Source: an uncultured Oscillospiraceae bacterium (GTDB lineage Bacteria > Bacillota > Clostridia > Oscillospirales > Oscillospiraceae). From it: a stretch of 64,000 bases of DNA. Shown here in pieces: positions 60,477 to 64,000 of the stretch. The position numbers and the translations under genes are program-made. Position 1 is the stretch's first letter. The number at the start of each line of letters is the position of its first letter. Where the stretch lies: assembly GCA_947627325.1 (NCBI GenBank), contig CANQVO010000006.1:49794-113793 (forward strand), read 5' to 3'. A model generated the notes under the pieces. It did no database searches. It was given only the letters and a program-made list of their open reading frames with translations, and was not told the DNA's origin.

Positions 60477-60911
60477 TTATGCTGTTTTGCCTGTTGTGGT
60501 AATGGTCTTGCTTTCTGCTATGCCATCAAGCCAAACTGTAACCGTAGCCTGTGCCCGATAGGTTTTACCGCTCTTTGCATCGACCGATCCGTTAATCGAA
60601 GCGTTGCGTCCATCTTCTTCGACCGTCCACGAATCCAATGTGACCCAGCGGCTCCCTTGCTGTTCCTGAATTTTCAGGACAATTTTGCATTTTTCAGCAC
60701 CGCGTTTACCACCTACATTGGCGCTTGCAGCAGCTGTTCCGTTTTTAACAGAAATTGCGCATTGAGCATCATTGATGTTCGTCATCCTGAACTCGATGAC
60801 ACCATCTTCTATCGAAGATATATCATCTGCCATACACGGGGAGGAAAGCGCACATGTGCAGATAACAGCGCAGAGCAGACAGAGCAACTGCTTTGAAACC
60901 TGTTTGAACAT
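60477..60911 (-). CDS. small secreted protein of the cargo operon
   Basis: This 144-residue protein has a signal peptide (about 1-28, MFKQVSKQLLCLLCAVICTC and onward). A single beta-rich domain is of about 115 residues (FRMTNINDAQCAISVKNGTA, KIVLKIQEQQGSRWVTLDSW, SGKTYRAQATVTVWLDG). The pattern resembles small secreted domains of Clostridia that accompany ECF sigma systems, but no function is known. ATG 60911 is supported by GGAAGGAGGTG; an upstream ATG lacks an SD. Confidence 0.7.
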   Translation of the reverse strand: MFKQVSKQLLCLLCAVICTCALSSPCMADDISSIEDGVIEFRMTNINDAQCAISVKNGTAAASANVGGKRGAEKCKIVLKIQEQQGSRWVTLDSWTVEEDGRNASINGSVDAKSGKTYRAQATVTVWLDGIAESKTITTTGKTA

Positions 60912-61001
60912 AAGAATCACCTCCTTCCTGTTCCGATTACAGTAACGAAGAAGGAGGCGATTTGGGGACACTCAAAATTTGGTTTTTCTCAAAAATAGGA
61001 A

Positions 61002-61694
61002 TTATTTTGATATGGTTATTCCATTAGCAATTTTGATAATTTCCTCTGACGGGAAATCACCAGTCAGAAGCATTAGATACGGATCATCTTCCCACATCAA
61101 AATTGAAATATCTTCTTTTATAATAAGAGAAGCGTTGTAGTTGCCAAAGGGAACTGTTGTGGTCGTACCATCCTCGGTATCCAGAATAATATCCAAGCCG
61201 GTACTGTCAGTGACTAACTGCTGGCTGAATTTCAATTGCCTGCCCTCTGAGTTTTCAAAATAGATCGTTTGGCTTTGTGGTTCGGACAAGGTCTCGCGGC
61301 GGACTTCATTGATTCCTTCTGGAAGATAGCTAAACTCAATTTCGGCCAATTCCGTGTCATCCTGCCAGGAAGAGAAGAAACTGAAGTGTGTCAAGTCGTA
61401 GAACACCTCAGTAATAACCTCTATGAACTTGGCTCGATAGGCCTCAACTGTCATCAGACAAGAGAAACTAAGGGTTGCTGCAATTAAGATCGCAGCGGCT
61501 GTCTGCCGGGCAATTTGCAGAGCCTTTCTCATTGGCAGTGAGCGTCGCTGCTCCCGAATGAGCCTTCTCATCTTCCGCTCAAAGCGCCGGGAGAATTTAT
61601 GCTCCGGAATTTGATTATCAGGCGGAAGTGAACTGAGCCAAAGTTTTTCCGCTTTCGGAGCACACTTATATAGCATTTCTTCTGTGATTTTCAT
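61002..61694 (-). CDS. probable anti-sigma factor with DUF4367-like domain
   Basis: This 230-residue protein has a cytoplasmic N-terminal part (about 1-60) and one membrane helix (about 64-86, TAAAILIAATLSFSCLMTV). The extracytoplasmic domain is DUF4367-like (IEFSYLPEGINEVRRE, IYFENSEGRQLKFSQQL, YLMLLTGDFPSEEIIKIANGI). It starts three bases after the sigma gene stop, the usual sigma/anti-sigma arrangement. It would hold the ECF sigma factor at the membrane until a surface signal arrives. Confidence 0.8.
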   Translation of the reverse strand: MKITEEMLYKCAPKAEKLWLSSLPPDNQIPEHKFSRRFERKMRRLIREQRRSLPMRKALQIARQTAAAILIAATLSFSCLMTVEAYRAKFIEVITEVFYDLTHFSFFSSWQDDTELAEIEFSYLPEGINEVRRETLSEPQSQTIYFENSEGRQLKFSQQLVTDSTGLDIILDTEDGTTTTVPFGNYNASLIIKEDISILMWEDDPYLMLLTGDFPSEEIIKIANGITISK

Positions 61695-61697
61695 ATG

Positions 61698-62228
61698 CTA
61701 TGCCTCCTCCCTGTCCAACTGATCTTCCAACCTTTTCCTGGCCCGCTGTATGGTCTTTTTTACATTTTCTTTCGACATGGACAGCATCACAGCGACCTCT
61801 TCCATAGAATACCCCCAGGCGTATTTCAACAGGAGTACTTCACGGTATCTTCCCGGTAACAATGCAATGGCTTTAACCAATCGATCGGTTTCCTCAACCT
61901 GATCAATTGCAGACTGCTCTGGGACACCTATGTACTCTTCTTCAAAAGGAACAACTGTTTTTGATTTTCGTTTACGGTACAAGTCTATTGCTTTGTTTTC
62001 AGTTATAGTAACGATTAAATATCTCGTTTGGGGACTCTTTGGATCATCAATCTCATCAATTATTTCTATTATCTTTAAAAAAGCGTCATGAACGATATCC
62101 TCAGAATCCCGTGTATCTCCCAGCACGCTATTTGCCGTATAGAACATCAGGTCTTTGTACCGCTCATATATGATCTCAAATTTTAGTTTCTCCTCTGGAG
62201 AGTCGATCATAGCCAGGTAGATAAACAT
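61698..62228 (-). CDS. ECF-type RNA polymerase sigma factor
   Basis: This 176-residue sigma-70-family protein has region 2 (about 16-85, FEIIYERYKDLMFYTANSVLGDTRDSEDIVHDAFLKI) and region 4 (about 115-170, LLPGRYREVLLLKYAWGYSMEEVAVMLSMSKENVKKTIQRARKRL). ATG 62228 has SD AGGGAG at seven bases; the in-frame ATG 62261 lacks one. It heads an operon of an anti-sigma factor and three secreted proteins, which it probably controls. GC content is lower than that of the flanking element genes. Confidence 0.9.
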   Translation of the reverse strand: MFIYLAMIDSPEEKLKFEIIYERYKDLMFYTANSVLGDTRDSEDIVHDAFLKIIEIIDEIDDPKSPQTRYLIVTITENKAIDLYRKRKSKTVVPFEEEYIGVPEQSAIDQVEETDRLVKAIALLPGRYREVLLLKYAWGYSMEEVAVMLSMSKENVKKTIQRARKRLEDQLDREEA

Positions 62229-62396
62229 AGAAAGATCTCCCTTTATTTTAATGGAAAACATAAACCTGCTATTTTGTTTACTATATCCAATTTTTCATTT
62301 TGGGGTACTGAGTTTCAAAATATCGCAAACAGCTGCGGAACACTTTGATATGCTCCCAATAAGACAGACAAGGAAATCACAGAGGAGAGAGTACAG

Positions 62397-62831
62397 ATGA
62401 GAAAGCGGAAAGAGCTTGCATCGGAAGAAAAGGTCTTGCTGGCGGAGGAATACCTTGCAGGACGGCTACGGATGCGGGAGGCGGCGCGGTAGGCAGGGTT
62501 AGGCCATTCCACCATGGAAAACTGAATCAGCTGGTTTCGTTCCGAGGGTGCTTCCGGGCTGTGGAAAAATGGAAACCAGGCCAAGCATCAGTACAGTTGG
62601 GGAGTAAAGCGCAGGGTGGTGGGGGAATATCTGTCGGGCCAGGGCAGTTCTATGTCCATTGCGGAAAAGTATCAACTGTGTTCGGAAAATTGGGTATTGG
62701 ACTGGACGAAGGCGTATCATGACAGAACCTCCAGACAAGAGACGGGTGGTTCCGTCATGAGAAAAGACCACACCGTGGAAAAGCGGTTGCGGGCGGTGCT
62801 GGCCTGTTTGGATGGCGCTAAAAGTCTTTGA
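62397..62831 (+). pseudogene. decayed IS3-type transposase orfA
   Basis: One frame, MRKRKELASEEKVLLAEEYL and onward, reads through two in-frame stops (codon 32 after RMREAAR and about codon 43 after HSTMEN) to the end at 62831. The first part is a helix-turn-helix unit. A second one, VVGEYLSGQGSSMSIAEKYQL, resembles the duplicated HTH of IS3/IS150 OrfA. No orfB follows. It is a relic of an insertion sequence. Confidence 0.7.
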
Positions 62832-62966
62832 TAAATTGCCCAGGCCCACCCCTAAGAATTGTATCACATAATATCCAGTTACAGTAGATGACAAATGCTG
62901 ATATTTTTGAAAGATAAGTAGGGATATTATTGCACTATGTAGGAACAGCCACAGGCTGTTCCCCTT

Positions 62967-63986
62967 TTAATAAGCTGGAGTACCGTACCCGTAAATTTCA
63001 TAATGGCCTATGGCATAGCGGTTCTCCCGGCAGCTATCGCCGGAGTTGCCCTCCACGGTGTAGACAAGGCCATTCTCCACCTTCTCCACGATGCCCACAT
63101 GGTCGGCAAGGCCGTCCTGGGGGCCGGAGCTGCCCTTGTTGTCCCAATCAAAGTAAATGATGTCGCCGGGGCGTGGCTCATAGCTGTTGTCCTGCCATAG
63201 TCCCCGGTCTTTGAACCAATCAGAGCCGGAAATACAGCCCGCCGTCCTGGGGATTACACCGGCGTCCAGATACCCGCACTCGTTGGCGCACCAACTGACA
63301 AAGCAGGCACACCACTCCACGCGGGAGTTGAAGCCATACCACGACCAATAGGGCTGGCCCCCCACGTTGCCGAGCTGGGAGAGGGCCACCACCACGATCT
63401 CCCCGTCGCCCACACCGATACCGTATAGGGCGCTGCTCCACATACTGCGGTTTTCTTCAGCCAGTAACTCCGCAAGCTGCGCCCGCTGGTCAGCGGTGAA
63501 GTTGTAGACGTTCGCCATTTCATCGGCGGTTTTGTGGGTCACGGTGATATAGAGGGTCGTTGTCGTTACCTCAACTTCTTCCTCAACGATATTGCCCGCC
63601 CCGTCGTCGGTTTCCACGGTTTGGATGGTGGTGGCGGTTTCCGAACGGTGGCTTATCTCGTTCATAGCCCAAAATATCTCTTTCAACAGCTCTTTTTTGC
63701 TGTCGTCTATCGTGGCGACTTCCTGGGGATTGTCCGGGTCGGTGGTGGTCTTAACGGCGTATATTGCCAGCACCTCCGGCCAGACGGCGCGGGAGCCGGA
63801 CATTTCAAGCGTGTCATGGGCGGTGCCGTTCTTGATCTCGTCCAGCTTGCCCTCATATTCCTGGTTGATCTCCCGGACGACGGCGGGCATGGTCTGTCCC
63901 GTGCCGTTGTCCTCCCCTGAGAAGTGTAGGACTACAATACATATTGGATATTGAGAAAAGAAAAAGGTAGAAGGATGGGGCCACAT
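62967..63986 (-). CDS. CHAP-domain cell-wall amidase of a conjugative element, 5'-truncated
   Basis: This protein comes from the conjugation module of Tn1549-like elements, where a wall hydrolase opens peptidoglycan for the transfer channel. The C-terminal CHAP domain (about 195-339) has the catalytic Cys in EWCACFVSWCANECGY and His in LADHVGIVEKVENG, with TVEGNSGDSC nearby. Upstream is the typical GEDNGTGQTMPAVVREINQE region. The first 22 residues before it (MWPHPSTFFFSQYPICIVVL) look foreign, an in-frame stop lies just ahead of the ATG and no SD is seen. The natural membrane-anchored N-terminus is therefore missing, broken at about 63925. Confidence 0.8.
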   Translation of the reverse strand: MWPHPSTFFFSQYPICIVVLHFSGEDNGTGQTMPAVVREINQEYEGKLDEIKNGTAHDTLEMSGSRAVWPEVLAIYAVKTTTDPDNPQEVATIDDSKKELLKEIFWAMNEISHRSETATTIQTVETDDGAGNIVEEEVEVTTTTLYITVTHKTADEMANVYNFTADQRAQLAELLAEENRSMWSSALYGIGVGDGEIVVVALSQLGNVGGQPYWSWYGFNSRVEWCACFVSWCANECGYLDAGVIPRTAGCISGSDWFKDRGLWQDNSYEPRPGDIIYFDWDNKGSSGPQDGLADHVGIVEKVENGLVYTVEGNSGDSCRENRYAIGHYEIYGYGTPAY

Positions 63987-64000
63987 CGGTTAAAGTAGAG

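Overview
The window looks like a chromosomal contig from a high-GC, gut-type member of the Clostridia, most likely Oscillospiraceae (relatives of Flavonifractor, Lawsonibacter or Dysosmobacter). The case rests on Gram-positive style ribosome-binding sites, SLH-anchored surface proteins, a BcrAB-type ABC transporter with its two-component system, and a Tn916/Tn1549-style integration module. The assignment is inferred from gene content and composition, not from a marker gene. No rRNA, tRNA or CRISPR array was seen.

Region 1 (1-9.5 kb) is housekeeping. The 3' part of ileS runs into lspA, an rluD-like gene and an OmpR-type regulator as one overlapping operon. A BcrA/BcrB-like ABC transporter and a sensor-poor histidine kinase follow, with a direct-repeat operator in front. 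Then come a Cof-type HAD phosphatase and mreB, each with a clear sigma-A promoter.

Region 2 (9.5-35.6 kb) is a pectin-use locus built for the cell surface. It holds an SLH-anchored multidomain protein, an SLH-anchored PL1 pectate lyase, and a trio of VTC-domain protein, DUF4956 membrane protein and Cthe_2159-like polysaccharide-binding protein. On the other strand are an SLH-anchored fusion of a rhamnogalacturonan-acetylesterase-like (CE12) domain to a PL1 lyase, a secreted CE8 pectin methylesterase and a membrane EAL protein. An aldo/keto reductase sits in the middle. De-esterification (CE8, CE12) should prepare pectin for the PL1 lyases, and the SLH domains hold two of the lyase proteins on the wall.

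Region 3 (35.6-51.7 kb): a PutP-type sodium/solute symporter and a YbjN-family gene precede a compact 13.3 kb virion locus. It has TerS-like and TerL proteins, portal, a Prp-like cysteine protease, scaffold, N4-gp56-type capsid protein, collagen-like fibres, a lysis set, an adaptor-like protein and a large nozzle-like protein. It has no tape measure, integrase, repressor or replication gene. Scaffold and capsid share the N-terminal motif LDLALFDG, a likely cleavage site for the Prp-like protease between them. A YefM/YoeB-type toxin-antitoxin pair lies antisense inside the locus.

Region 4 (51.7-64 kb): a 0.75 kb palindromic intergenic element is followed by a 5'-truncated lipoprotein gene at the edge of an integrative element. 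The element has a Tn916-type integrase, Xis, a MazF-like protein coupled to Xis, and a sigma-like factor whose ribosome-binding site lies in a perfect hairpin. Next is a lower-GC cargo operon (ECF sigma factor, DUF4367-type anti-sigma, three secreted proteins including a DNRLRE protein with a Cys/His C-terminal domain), a dead IS3-type orfA and a 5'-truncated CHAP amidase gene from the conjugation module. The element continues beyond the window.
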